This document shows, piece by piece, positions 1 through 9,004 of a stretch of DNA of 35,796 nt. The notes below the pieces were generated by a model, which was not told where the DNA came from, ran no database searches, and was given only the letters and a program-made list of their open reading frames with translations. Within the stretch, counting starts at the first letter, position 1; every line of letters begins with the position of its first letter. Made by a program: the position numbers and the translations under genes. Source of the stretch: Pseudomonadota bacterium (GTDB lineage Bacteria; Myxococcota_A; UBA9160; PR03); assembly GCA_003576805.1 (NCBI GenBank), contig QEVM01000027.1, positions 1-35,796 of the forward strand, given 5' to 3'.

Positions 1-2
1 CG

Positions 3-656
3 CACGCAGGCGACCCCGGCCTGCGCCGCCTGTCCGCTGCGGTCGCGCACGAGGTCGGCAACCCGCTGGTCGGCATCCGCACCTGGGCGTCGATGCTGCG
101 CACCCGCTTCGACGATCCCGAGTTTCGCGCGCAGTTCGCCGAGCGCGTCGAGGCGGACACGCGCCGCATCGAGGATGTGGTCGAGACGCTCGCGCGGCTC
201 GGCGCGCTCGATGCGCCGGCGCACGAGCGCGTCGACGTCTCGTCGATGATCGCGGATCTGCTCGGGCGCCAGCGCGCCGCGATCCGCGAGCGGCGGCTGG
301 TGGTGCTCGAGGAGCTCGACCGCAACCAGCCGTGGGCGCTCGGCGACGCCGACCAGCTCCGCTTCGCATTCGGCTTCCTGCTCGATCAGGTGCTCGGCTG
401 GATTCCGGAGCGCGGCGATCTCTACGTCGCGACGCGCCATCGGCCGGCAGCGCTGGCCGGCCGGCCCGCGCTGCTCGTCGAGCTGCGCCTGCGCGGCGCC
501 GCCGACGGGCTCGCGCCGAGCGACCACGCGCTCGCCGTCGCTTCGCTCGACGCGATCGTGCGCGCCCATGGCGGCCGGCTCACCGTCGCGACGGGCGTCG
601 CCGGCGACACCTCGCTCGCGATCGAGCTTCCGGCAGCCGCGCCGGCGAGCGGCTGA
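3..656 (+). CDS. Sensor histidine kinase, C-terminal part (5' end outside window), degenerate ATPase domain
   Basis: The reading frame is already open at the left edge, so only the DHp and ATPase-like parts are present. The H-box is clear near position 48 (AAVAHEVGNPLVGIRTWA), with the phospho-accepting His followed by Glu and the usual Asn-Pro. The following region keeps the length and the end of an HATPase_c domain (GDADQL at the start, AHGGRL and ELPAA at the end). It lacks recognisable ATP-binding boxes: the N-box asparagines are replaced (FGFLLDQVLGW), there is no DxGxG, and there is no GxGLGL. It is followed 54 bases later by an NtrC-type regulator, so they are probably cognate partners. 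The His kinase family assignment is firm. Whether it autophosphorylates is doubtful, and it may act as a phosphatase or phosphotransfer partner. Confidence 0.85.
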   Translation, partial: HAGDPGLRRLSAAVAHEVGNPLVGIRTWASMLRTRFDDPEFRAQFAERVEADTRRIEDVVETLARLGALDAPAHERVDVSSMIADLLGRQRAAIRERRLVVLEELDRNQPWALGDADQLRFAFGFLLDQVLGWIPERGDLYVATRHRPAALAGRPALLVELRLRGAADGLAPSDHALAVASLDAIVRAHGGRLTVATGVAGDTSLAIELPAAAPASG

Positions 657-667
657 AGCCCGCGCGC

Positions 668-692
668 GGCGCTCGCGCGCTCCGCGAGCGCC
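668..692 (+). other. Perfect hairpin between kinase and response regulator genes
   Basis: GGCGCTCGCG (668-677) and CGCGAGCGCC (683-692) form a perfect 10-bp GC-rich stem with a 5-base loop. It lies after the kinase stop and 18 bases before the regulator ATG. No T-run follows, so it is not a classical intrinsic terminator. It may stabilise a processed 3' end or lower readthrough and translation of the regulator. Confidence 0.45.
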
Positions 693-710
693 GGTACCTT
701 CCGCCCGAGC

Positions 711-2099
<1,389 letters not shown>

Positions 2100-2105
2100 A
2101 CAGGC

Positions 2106-2119
2106 GTTCCTTTCGGAAC
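2106..2119 (+). promoter_or_regulatory. Putative enhancer site 1 for the NtrC-type activator
   Basis: The perfect inverted repeat GTTCC-TTTC-GGAAC lies just after the activator gene, centred about 168 bp upstream of the sigma-54 -24 element. The same arms with the same 4-base spacing recur at 2177-2190. Paired palindromes at this distance are the usual arrangement for bacterial enhancer binding proteins. That this activator binds here is inferred from position only. Confidence 0.6.
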
Positions 2120-2176
2120 ACCTGCGGCATTCCCTTTTCCTTTCCCGTACTTGGCTGGCTCGGTCGGAATTTGTCC

Positions 2177-2190
2177 GTTCCGTGCGGAAC
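2177..2190 (+). promoter_or_regulatory. Putative enhancer site 2 for the NtrC-type activator
   Basis: GTTCC-GTGC-GGAAC repeats the arms and spacing of site 1. The two centres are 71 bp apart, close to seven helical turns, so bound dimers would sit on nearly the same face of the DNA. This site is centred about 97 bp upstream of the -24 element. Confidence 0.6.
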
Positions 2191-2278
2191 GAGCGGGCCG
2201 ACTCGCCGCCTCTCCGTGCATACCCGAAAAGCAATGCCAATGCGGCCACTTGACTCGTTCCTTGCAGCGGAATGACGC

Positions 2279-2296
2279 TTGGCACCGGGGTTGCTC
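2279..2296 (+). promoter_or_regulatory. Sigma-54 (-24/-12) promoter of the HD-GYP gene
   Basis: TTGGCACCGGGGTTGCTC matches the sigma-54 consensus YTGGCAC-N5-TTGCW. The conserved GG (2281-2282) and GC (2293-2294) have the required spacing. Transcription should start near 2305, giving a leader of about 29 bases. That leader contains AGGGAG (2321-2326), placed 7 bases before the GTG start at 2334. Confidence 0.88.
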
Positions 2297-2333
2297 TTGG
2301 GGCGGACTCGCGAGGCGCGAAGGGAGAAACCCC

Positions 2334-3536
2334 GTGATCGACCGCAATCCCGCGCGCGCGACCGTACTGGTCGTGGACGACGAGCGAGGCCCCCGAGAGT
2401 CGCTCCGCATGATCCTGTCGCCGAGCTACGACGTCCGGCTGGCGTCGAGCGGCGCCGAGGCGCTCGAGGCGCTGCACACGACGCCGGTGGACGTCGTGAC
2501 GCTCGACCTCGCGATGCCGGGGCTGCGCGGACAGGAGCTGATGCGCGCGATCCGCCTCGACTTCCCCGACGTCGAGGTCATCGTGATCACCGGTCACGGC
2601 ACCCTCGACTCGGCCACCGAAGCGATCCGCCACGGCATCTGCGACTACCTCCAGAAGCCGTTCGACGTGGTGCAGGTCACCGCCGCCGTCTACCGGGCGC
2701 TCTCGCGCCGCCGCGGGCGCCGCCGCCTGGTGAGCTTCCTCGAGGAGCTCGCGGAGGTGGTCGGCCGCGACGTGCACGTCGCCGACATCCTCGATCAGGT
2801 CGAGACCGACTCGGGCGTGCGCACGCGGCTCGGCGAGCTGCTCGCGCGCTCCGCGCAGGACTTCACGCCTCCGCCGGCCGAGCCCGAACGGACCCTGCCC
2901 TTCTTCGAGGTGCTCGCCGACACGATCGAGTCACAGGACCCCTGCATGCGCGGCCACGCGCGCCGCACCGCGTTCTACGCGAGCCTGCTCGCGGACCGGC
3001 TCTGCCTCTCCGCCGCGGAGAAGCGCCAGGCGCGGCTCGCCGCGTTCCTCCACGACATCGGCAAGATCGGCGTGCCCTCGTCGCTGCTCTCGCGCGAAGG
3101 ACCGCTCGACGCCAGCGAGCGCGACACCGTGGCGCGACACCCGGAGGTCGGCGCGCGCCTGATCGCGCCGCTCGGCGTGTCGGCGGGGCTGGTCGCGGCC
3201 GTGCGACATCATCACGAGCGCTGGGACGGCACCGGCTATCCGGACCGCCTCGCGGGCGACTCGATCCCGCTCGTCGCGCGGATCGTGCAGATCGCCGACG
3301 CGTTCGACGCGATGACGGGCGGGCGCCCGGATCGCCCGGCGCTCGATCGCAGCACCGCGCTGCGCGAGCTCGCGCGCTGCGCGGGCACGCAATTCGATCC
3401 CACGCTGGTGAAGGAGTTCGCCGTCGTCGCGGAGGGGACGTCGTCGGAGGTCGATCTCGACCTCGTCGCGGACCTCGTCGCGTCGACGCGAGCTGGGTCG
3501 GAGTCGGCCGTGCCGTCGGCGCGGCGGATCGTCTGA
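2334..3536 (+). CDS. HD-GYP domain response regulator (probable c-di-GMP phosphodiesterase)
   Basis: A 400-residue protein. The N-terminal receiver (about 10-125) has D15/D16, phospho-acceptor D58 (TLDLAMPG) and K in QKPF. The C-terminal HD-GYP domain (about 190-370) has the metal-binding HD in FLHDIGKIGV, then RHHHERWDGTGYPDRLAGD and IVQIADAFDAMT, so the family's GYP motif is intact. The family hydrolyses cyclic di-GMP to pGpG or GMP. The GTG start at 2334 is chosen over an upstream open frame because AGGGAG sits 7 bases before it and the sigma-54 promoter at 2279 would lie inside any longer gene. The next gene encodes a PilZ-type c-di-GMP receptor. Control is probably by sigma-54 and the adjacent NtrC-type activator. 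Confidence 0.92.
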   Translation: MIDRNPARATVLVVDDERGPRESLRMILSPSYDVRLASSGAEALEALHTTPVDVVTLDLAMPGLRGQELMRAIRLDFPDVEVIVITGHGTLDSATEAIRHGICDYLQKPFDVVQVTAAVYRALSRRRGRRRLVSFLEELAEVVGRDVHVADILDQVETDSGVRTRLGELLARSAQDFTPPPAEPERTLPFFEVLADTIESQDPCMRGHARRTAFYASLLADRLCLSAAEKRQARLAAFLHDIGKIGVPSSLLSREGPLDASERDTVARHPEVGARLIAPLGVSAGLVAAVRHHHERWDGTGYPDRLAGDSIPLVARIVQIADAFDAMTGGRPDRPALDRSTALRELARCAGTQFDPTLVKEFAVVAEGTSSEVDLDLVADLVASTRAGSESAVPSARRIV

Positions 3537-3549
3537 AGGGGGGCCGCGC

Positions 3550-3951
3550 TTGCGGGAAGCAGTGAATCAGCTCTCGCTCGATTTCGGAGTTTGCGGGGGC
3601 ACCCTCGGGTCGCGCGCTGCTCGCAAGGCGCGACGGATCGCGACCGTGCGGCAAGTGGAGTTCGCGCCGTTCCCGCGGGCACGCCGCGACGAACGGTGGA
3701 GCGCGGGCTTCACTCTCGACCTCTCGTCGCAGGGCGCATGCCTGCGCACGAAGGAGGCCGCACCGGTAGGGTCACTGCTTCGCGTGATCGTGCGCGGCGT
3801 CGACGGCCGGCCGACTCTCGACTCGGTGGCGCGCGTCGTCTGGAGCTCGTGCGGGCGCTCCGGCGAGGTGCGCATGGGCCTCGCGATGCTGGCCGCGCGC
3901 GCGCGCCGGCCGCTGCGCGCGTTGCCGCGCAAGACCGCCGTCGCCGCCTAG
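3550..3951 (+). CDS. PilZ domain protein
   Basis: A 133-residue protein. The region from about residue 45 has the PilZ pattern: a basic stretch (FPRARRDERW) followed by DLSSQGACLRT, which fits the R-x(3)-R and [DN]-x-S-x-x-G c-di-GMP-binding motifs. Later strands end with RVVWSS and VRMGLAML. The first 40 residues match nothing I recognise. The start is TTG at 3550, supported by AAGGGGGG at 3536-3543 with 6-base spacing; GTG at 3562 is an alternative. It begins 13 bases after the HD-GYP gene and is probably cotranscribed. It would sense c-di-GMP, and its output partner is not visible. Confidence 0.78.
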   Translation: MREAVNQLSLDFGVCGGTLGSRAARKARRIATVRQVEFAPFPRARRDERWSAGFTLDLSSQGACLRTKEAAPVGSLLRVIVRGVDGRPTLDSVARVVWSSCGRSGEVRMGLAMLAARARRPLRALPRKTAVAA

Positions 3952-4027
3952 CCGAAACCTGCGGCGACCGTGCTCGACGCGTTCGCGCGCGTCCGCGGGA
4001 CCCACCGGAATCCGTTAGAGTCCCGGC

Positions 4028-4339
4028 ATGTTCGGCATCGGGATGACCGAGCTCCTGGTGATCCTGGCGGTGGCGTTGATCGTCTTCGGTCCGACCCGCC
4101 TCCCGGAGCTGGCGCGTTCGCTCGGACGCGCGATGGGCGAGTTCCGCCGCGCCTCGACCGACCTGCGACAGACCTTCCGCGACGCGGTCGAGGATCCCAA
4201 GCCGGCGGTGGATCCCGCGCCCGGCGCGGCTCCGCCGGCGATCGCGGCGCCGGCCGAGGCCGCGCCCGGCGAATCGCAGACCGCGGAAGCGCCCGCCGCC
4301 GCCGCACCCGATCGCGGTCCCGCCGCGCCGTCCGTGTGA
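4028..4339 (+). CDS. tatA: Sec-independent translocase subunit TatA/TatB
   Basis: A 103-residue protein with one N-terminal membrane helix ([20 protein letters not shown]), the FGP hinge (FGPTRLPEL) and an amphipathic helix. A low-complexity Ala/Pro-rich tail follows. This is the TatA/TatB architecture. The tatC gene follows with a GTGA overlap, so the two form a translation unit. Only one TatA/B-type gene lies here; it may serve both roles or a second copy may lie elsewhere. The Tat system exports folded proteins, and molybdopterin enzymes are common clients, though the molybdoenzyme in this window shows no obvious Tat signal. Confidence 0.9.
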   Translation: MFGIGMTELLVILAVALIVFGPTRLPELARSLGRAMGEFRRASTDLRQTFRDAVEDPKPAVDPAPGAAPPAIAAPAEAAPGESQTAEAPAAAAPDRGPAAPSV

Positions 4340-5121
4340 GCGACGCCTCGATGGACGAGAGCCGACTCCCGCTCACCGAGCATCTCGCCGAGCTCCGCAG
4401 CCGGCTGGTGAAGTCGGTCGTCGCGTGGCTCGCGGCGTCGATCGGCGCGTGGAACTTCAAGGAGCAGATCTTCGCCGCGCTGCTCGCGCCCGCGGTGAAG
4501 GCGCTCGCCGACGGCAAGGGCCAGCTCCAGGCGATCGCGCCGGGCGAGATCTTCTTCACCTACATCAAGGGCGCCCTGCTCGGCGGCTTCGTGATCGCGC
4601 TGCCGGTGATCCTCTGGCAGGTGTGGTCGTTCATCGCACCGGGTCTCTACCCGAGCGAGAAGCGGCTCGCGGTGCCCTTCGTGGTGGTCTCGACGCTGCT
4701 CTTCGTCTCGGGCGCGTTCTTCGGGCACACCTTCGTGTTCCCGATCATGTTCGCGTTCCTGTCCGACTTCGAGAGCGAGTTCGTGCAGGCCGCCTGGTCG
4801 ATGAGCGAGGTCTTCGGCATGACGACGACGATGTTCCTCGCGTTCGGCGCGTCGTTCGAGATGCCGGTCGTGGTCTTCTTCCTCGCGAGCGCCGGGATCC
4901 TGAGCGTGCGCCAGCTGCTGCGCGGCTTTCCGTACGCGGTGCTCGCCTGCTTCGTGATCGGCGCGGTGCTCACGCCGTCCACGGACTGGGTGAGCCAGAC
5001 CATGCTCGCCGTCCCGATGTGCGTGCTCTACCTGCTCGGCGTGCTCGTCGCGTGGATGTTCGGCGGGCAGCGCGCGCGCGCGGCGAGCAAGGAGCTCGCG
5101 ACGACCTCGCCTCAGTCCTGA
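4336..5121 (+). CDS. tatC: Sec-independent translocase subunit TatC
   Basis: A 261-residue polytopic inner-membrane protein with the TatC signature [12 protein letters not shown] near the N-terminus and about six hydrophobic segments (for example around [14 protein letters not shown] and [15 protein letters not shown]). TatC is the twin-arginine signal receptor. GTG at 4336 overlaps the tatA stop (GTGA); ATG at 4351 would give 256 residues and also keeps the motif. The 3' end overlaps the convergent HxlR gene by 10 bases. Confidence 0.94.
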   Translation: MSDASMDESRLPLTEHLAELRSRLVKSVVAWLAASIGAWNFKEQIFAALLAPAVKALADGKGQLQAIAPGEIFFTYIKGALLGGFVIALPVILWQVWSFIAPGLYPSEKRLAVPFVVVSTLLFVSGAFFGHTFVFPIMFAFLSDFESEFVQAAWSMSEVFGMTTTMFLAFGASFEMPVVVFFLASAGILSVRQLLRGFPYAVLACFVIGAVLTPSTDWVSQTMLAVPMCVLYLLGVLVAWMFGGQRARAASKELATTSPQS

Positions 5122-5585
5122 GGAGAGGCGCTCCGCGCGGCGCGCGAGCGGCGCACGCGGATGCGCGCGAGGTCGAGCCGCTCGCCGGTCGTCTCGTCGA
5201 CGACGACCGGACGCAGCCGGCGCTGCGTCTCGCGGTCGCACAGCTCGAGCGGCGGCGACGTGCCCGGCTCCCAGAGCCAGTCCTCGCCCCAGCGCCAGAG
5301 CGCCGCCAGCACGTCCCAGAAGGCGCGGCCCTTGGCGGTGAGCGTGTACTCGTAGCGGGGCGGCCGCTCCTCGTAGAGCCGCTTCTCGAGCAGGCCCTCG
5401 GCGACGAGGCGCTGGAGGCGCCGCGCGAGGATCGCGCGCGGCACGCCCAGCGACTGCTGTAGCTCGTCGAAGCGGCGCTGGCCGAGGAACGCGTTGCGCA
5501 GGACGAGCGGCGTCCACCAGTCGCCGATCAGGTCCGTCGCGCGGGCGATCGGGCAGGGCCAAGCGTCGAAGCGGGTGCGGCGCAC
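5112..5585 (-). CDS. HxlR-family winged-helix transcriptional regulator
   Basis: A 157-residue protein with the HxlR start: a conserved Cys-Pro (WPCPIARATDLIGDWWTPL), the helix FDELQQSLGVPRAILARRL and the wing PPRYEYTLTAKGRAF. HxlR proteins are dimeric DNA-binding regulators, often redox- or metabolite-responsive through the N-terminal Cys. The start is GTG at 5585, whose first base is shared with the TAG stop of the upstream molybdoenzyme gene. It is therefore translationally coupled and probably controls that operon. The last 50 residues are an extension of unknown role. Confidence 0.88.
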   Translation of the reverse strand: MRRTRFDAWPCPIARATDLIGDWWTPLVLRNAFLGQRRFDELQQSLGVPRAILARRLQRLVAEGLLEKRLYEERPPRYEYTLTAKGRAFWDVLAALWRWGEDWLWEPGTSPPLELCDRETQRRLRPVVVDETTGERLDLARIRVRRSRAARSASPQD

Positions 5586-7885
5586 TAGGGGACGGCCTCA
5601 ATGCGCGCCGCGACGTGCTTGTGCCACGGCGTGCCGGCGATCGGATCGCGGTCCTCCGACGCCGTCAGCTCGTTGGGCGCGACGCCCCGCACGCGTTCGT
5701 CGCCGTTCTCGTCCGGATAGCGGAGGCCGAGACCGTTCGGGAGCGTGACGTGTCCCGGCTGCAGCGTGTCCGTGATCTCGACCGTCGCGACCACGCTCGC
5801 GCGCTTGGTCGTGACGCGCGCCAGGCCGCCCGGCGCGATGCCGAGGCGCTCCGCGTCGGCCGGGCTGATGCGCAGCGCGCCGAACTCGTCCTTCCGCCGC
5901 CACGCCGGGTCGCGGAAGATCGTGTTGGCGGTGCTGGTGCGGCGCTCGCCGGCGGACAGCACGAACGGGAAGGCGGGATCGCGCTCCCGCTGCGCCTCGT
6001 CGCGCAGCGCGCGCAGCTCGTCGAGCAGCTCGGGGACGGCGAGCCGGACCTTTCCGTCGGGCGTCTCGACGCGCCGCCACGTCTCCTCGTACTCGTCGGC
6101 GCTGAACACGACGCCCGAGCGGCGCTCGAGGATCGCGTCGAAGAGCGCCTCGCCCTGCGCGATCGGGTCGCCGTCGAAGCCGGCGCGCCGCACCGACTCG
6201 GGGTGCGTGCGGGCGCAGTTGTGCGCGAGCGCCCAGACGACGGCGGCGGGCGCCGCGTCGCCGAGCGCCACCTTGCCGAGCGTCTCGTAGAGCACGACCG
6301 GCAGCACGCTGGCGAGCTTCGGGTTCGCGCCGAGCGCCTGGAAGAACGCGTTCGCAAAGGATGCGCGACCCTGCGCGGCCGCCGCGCGCAGCGGCTCGAG
6401 GTCCGCGTCGCTGACGGCGCCGAGCGCGCGCACCAGCCGTGCGTGGATCTCCGCCTCGGGCAGCGTCCCCGCGCGCGGCGCGAAGAGCGGCGCGCGCAGG
6501 TGGAACGCGTTGCGCGGGAACTCGAGCGTGAAGAAGGTCGCCTCCCACTTCTCGAGCTGCGACGAGGCCGGCAGCACGTAGTGCGCGAGCCGCGCGGTCT
6601 CGGTCATGGCGACGTCGATCACCACGACCAGCTCGAGCGCCTCGAGCGCCTGGCGCATGCGCTGGCTGTCGGCGAGCGAGTGCGCCGGGTTGCCGCTCTC
6701 GACGAGCAGCGCGCGGAAGCGGTCCGGGTGGTCGGTCAGGATCTCGTCCGGAATCGCGTTGCACGGCACCAGGCTCGTGATGATCCGCTGGCCGGTGACG
6801 GGCGTGCGCCGCTCGGTTCGGCTCTTGCCGATCAGCGCGCCGAAGTGGGTGTGGATGTTGGCCGTCCCGGGCTTCGCGAAGTGGCCCGTGACCAAATACA
6901 CGAGCTTCTCGAGATACGAGTCGAGCGTGCTGTGCGGCGCCTGCTGGATGCCGAGGTCCTCGAGGATCGACACGCTGCGCGCGCGCCCGATGCGGCGCGC
7001 GACCTCGCGCACCGCCGACTCCGCGACTCCGGCGCGCGCGCAGAACTCGGCGATCGGCACGTCGCGCAGATGCTCGAAGACCTCGGCGGCGCCGGTCGTG
7101 TGCGCCGCGAGGAAGGCGTGGTCGACGAGATCCTCCGCGACGAGCACGGCCAGCAACGCGGAGAGGCAGAAGGCGTCCGTGCCCGGGCGGACCTGGAGGT
7201 GGTAGTCGGCGAGCTCCGCAGTCTCGGTGCGGCGCGGATCGATCACCACCAGCGTGCGCGCCGGATCGCGCGCGATGTCGCGCAGCACCGCCCGCGCGCG
7301 CGGGAAGCCGTGGGACTGCCACGGGTTCTTGCCGACGAAGACCGCGACCTCGGCGTGCTCGAAGTCCGGCGCGGTGTGGCAGCTCGGGCGTCCGAAGAGC
7401 TGCCCGTCGACCCAGAACTCGCCGGTCTTCTCCTGCGCGAGCGCGTTCGACGCGTACACGCTGCCGAGCGCGCCGCGCGTCGCGTTCGCGTAGGCGCCGG
7501 GCAGATGGTTTCCCTGTCCGCCGCCCCCGTAGTAGAGGATCTTGTCGCCGCCCCAGGCGTCGCGGATGCGGAGCAGCGCGGCCGCGATCTCGCGGATCGC
7601 CGTGTCCCAGTCGATCGGCTCGAAGCTGCCGTCCGGACGGCGCCGCAGCGGCGAGCCGATCCGGTCGCGCCCGTTCTGGTAGTGGTCGAGCCGGGCGGGC
7701 TTCTCGCACGTGTAGCCCTGCGAGAGCGGGTGGTCCTTGTCGCCGCGCACGCGCGCGATGCGGTGTCCCTCGACCTGCACCTCGATGCCGCAGTTGATGC
7801 TGCACAGGATGCAGGCGCTCTTCTTCCAGGTCGGTGCGGACGGGGCGGGCGAGGGCGAGGCGATCGGGGCCGGGTCGACCGTCAT
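5585..7885 (-). CDS. Molybdopterin-dependent oxidoreductase with N-terminal [4Fe-4S] site
   Basis: A 766-residue enzyme of the DMSO reductase superfamily. The N-terminus has the iron-sulfur motif C-x2-C-x3-C (ACILCSINCG), with the fourth Cys in GYTCEKP. Central segments resemble formate dehydrogenase/nitrate reductase catalytic subunits (YYGGGGQGNH, VFVGKNPWQSHG, LVVIDPRRTETAELADYHL). The C-terminal dinucleotide-binding domain ends in the region VTLPNGLGLRYP. A Cys in GRPSCHTAPD is in the right place to ligate Mo/W, which is inferred from position. The start is ATG at 7885 (MTVDPAP), with GGAG about 9 bases upstream; an in-frame ATG-type start at 7921 has no such support. No Tat signal is visible, so it is probably cytoplasmic. 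Substrate is unknown. Confidence 0.87.
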   Translation of the reverse strand: MTVDPAPIASPSPAPSAPTWKKSACILCSINCGIEVQVEGHRIARVRGDKDHPLSQGYTCEKPARLDHYQNGRDRIGSPLRRRPDGSFEPIDWDTAIREIAAALLRIRDAWGGDKILYYGGGGQGNHLPGAYANATRGALGSVYASNALAQEKTGEFWVDGQLFGRPSCHTAPDFEHAEVAVFVGKNPWQSHGFPRARAVLRDIARDPARTLVVIDPRRTETAELADYHLQVRPGTDAFCLSALLAVLVAEDLVDHAFLAAHTTGAAEVFEHLRDVPIAEFCARAGVAESAVREVARRIGRARSVSILEDLGIQQAPHSTLDSYLEKLVYLVTGHFAKPGTANIHTHFGALIGKSRTERRTPVTGQRIITSLVPCNAIPDEILTDHPDRFRALLVESGNPAHSLADSQRMRQALEALELVVVIDVAMTETARLAHYVLPASSQLEKWEATFFTLEFPRNAFHLRAPLFAPRAGTLPEAEIHARLVRALGAVSDADLEPLRAAAAQGRASFANAFFQALGANPKLASVLPVVLYETLGKVALGDAAPAAVVWALAHNCARTHPESVRRAGFDGDPIAQGEALFDAILERRSGVVFSADEYEETWRRVETPDGKVRLAVPELLDELRALRDEAQRERDPAFPFVLSAGERRTSTANTIFRDPAWRRKDEFGALRISPADAERLGIAPGGLARVTTKRASVVATVEITDTLQPGHVTLPNGLGLRYPDENGDERVRGVAPNELTASEDRDPIAGTPWHKHVAARIEAVP

Positions 7886-7990
7886 GTCGGGAACTCCGCG
7901 GGCGCGGCGTCGGTTCAACAAGAGAATCTACTGGATCGAAGCCGCGGTCAAGCGCGAATCGCGGGATGGAGCGCCGAAGGGTGGGGCGGC

Positions 7991-8938
7991 TCAGAGCGTC
8001 GCGAGCCGGTCCACGATCGCGCGCCGGGCGGCGTCCGCGTCGACGGCGGTCGCCACCTGCATCTCGGAACCGAACGGCGCCCCGGGCGGCGCTTCGATGG
8101 TGCGGAGGATGCCCCGCTCGATGGTCGGCACGATGCGCAGCGACTCGAAGCGCAGCGCGGCCGGGTCGATCAGCGCCTGCACGGTGAGCGGGTCGTGCAG
8201 GAAGGCGACGAACTCGCCCGGCTCGGGTCCGCCCCACGAATCGAAGAGCTTCTTCTGCACGCCGGTCCACATGCGCGTCATCGCGCCGATCGCGCGCGCC
8301 AGCGCGCGGCCGGCCTCGAGGCGCTCGAGGTCCGCCGGTCCCATCCAGGTCTGCAGCGTCACGTCGGCCGTGACGAGCGTGGTCCGGAAGCCGGCGCCGA
8401 GCACGCCGACGGTCGCCTCGGGATCGGCGCAGAGGTTGTAGTCGATGCCGTGCGGCAGCTCCTTGCCGCCGAGCCGCACGCTGCGCACGTGACCGCCCAT
8501 GATGGTCAGTCCCGCGACGCGCTCGGGCAGCTTGGGATCGAGCGCGAGCGCGCGTGCGACGTTGGTCAGCGGTCCGATCGCGACGAGCTCGAGGCCCTCC
8601 ACCTCGCGCGCCGCGCGCACGATCCGCGTCGGTCCCCATTCCTCGGACACCAGCGCGTCCGGGCCGTCGGGAAGGCCCTTGCCCTCGTGGCCGAACCACA
8701 CGAAGCGGTCCGGCGCGCGCAGCAGCGGCACCTCCTCGCCGGCGCAGACCTCGACGCGCTCGCGACCCGCGAGGCCGAGCAGCCGCGCCGCGACCCGCGA
8801 ACGCAGCCGCGTGTCTCCACACACGGTGGTGACGGCCACCAGCTCGAGCTCGGCGGGCGCGCCGAGGACCAGCCCCAGCGCGAGGGCGTCGTCGACGTCG
8901 CTCCCGATGTCCGTATCGAGCAGGATCTTGCGGGTCAG
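7991..8938 (-). CDS. Inosine/uridine-preferring nucleoside hydrolase family protein, apparent CTG start
   Basis: A 315-residue protein of the IUNH fold. The Ca2+-binding N-terminal motif DTDIGSDVDDALAL is in frame, and later motifs are present: TIMGGHVR, YNLCADPEAT and FLHDPLTV. The family hydrolyses the N-glycosidic bond of nucleosides. No ATG, GTG or TTG occurs in frame between the upstream stop (TAG at 9005-9007) and the Ca2+ motif. The codon exactly where the family's Met belongs (before TRKILLDTD) is CTG at 8938. A GTG at 8839 would remove the metal site. CTG initiation, or a point mutation of ATG, is the likely explanation. It lies 66 bases after the biotin carrier gene and about 105 before the molybdoenzyme. 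Confidence 0.82.
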   Translation of the reverse strand: MTRKILLDTDIGSDVDDALALGLVLGAPAELELVAVTTVCGDTRLRSRVAARLLGLAGRERVEVCAGEEVPLLRAPDRFVWFGHEGKGLPDGPDALVSEEWGPTRIVRAAREVEGLELVAIGPLTNVARALALDPKLPERVAGLTIMGGHVRSVRLGGKELPHGIDYNLCADPEATVGVLGAGFRTTLVTADVTLQTWMGPADLERLEAGRALARAIGAMTRMWTGVQKKLFDSWGGPEPGEFVAFLHDPLTVQALIDPAALRFESLRIVPTIERGILRTIEAPPGAPFGSEMQVATAVDADAARRAIVDRLATL

Positions 8939-9004
8939 GACGGCGAGGCCGACTCGGAGGCCGGCCGACGGTCGAGGAGGGGCGAGCGGGCGGAGCGCAC
9001 GGCG

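Noticed and set aside
2257..2273. A third enhancer copy, GTTCC-N7-GGAAT
   Set aside because: The spacing and last base differ from the two perfect copies, and it abuts the -24 element.
7991..8839. Starting the nucleoside hydrolase at GTG 8839
   Set aside because: This would remove the DTDIGSDVDDA calcium site that is plainly in frame just upstream.
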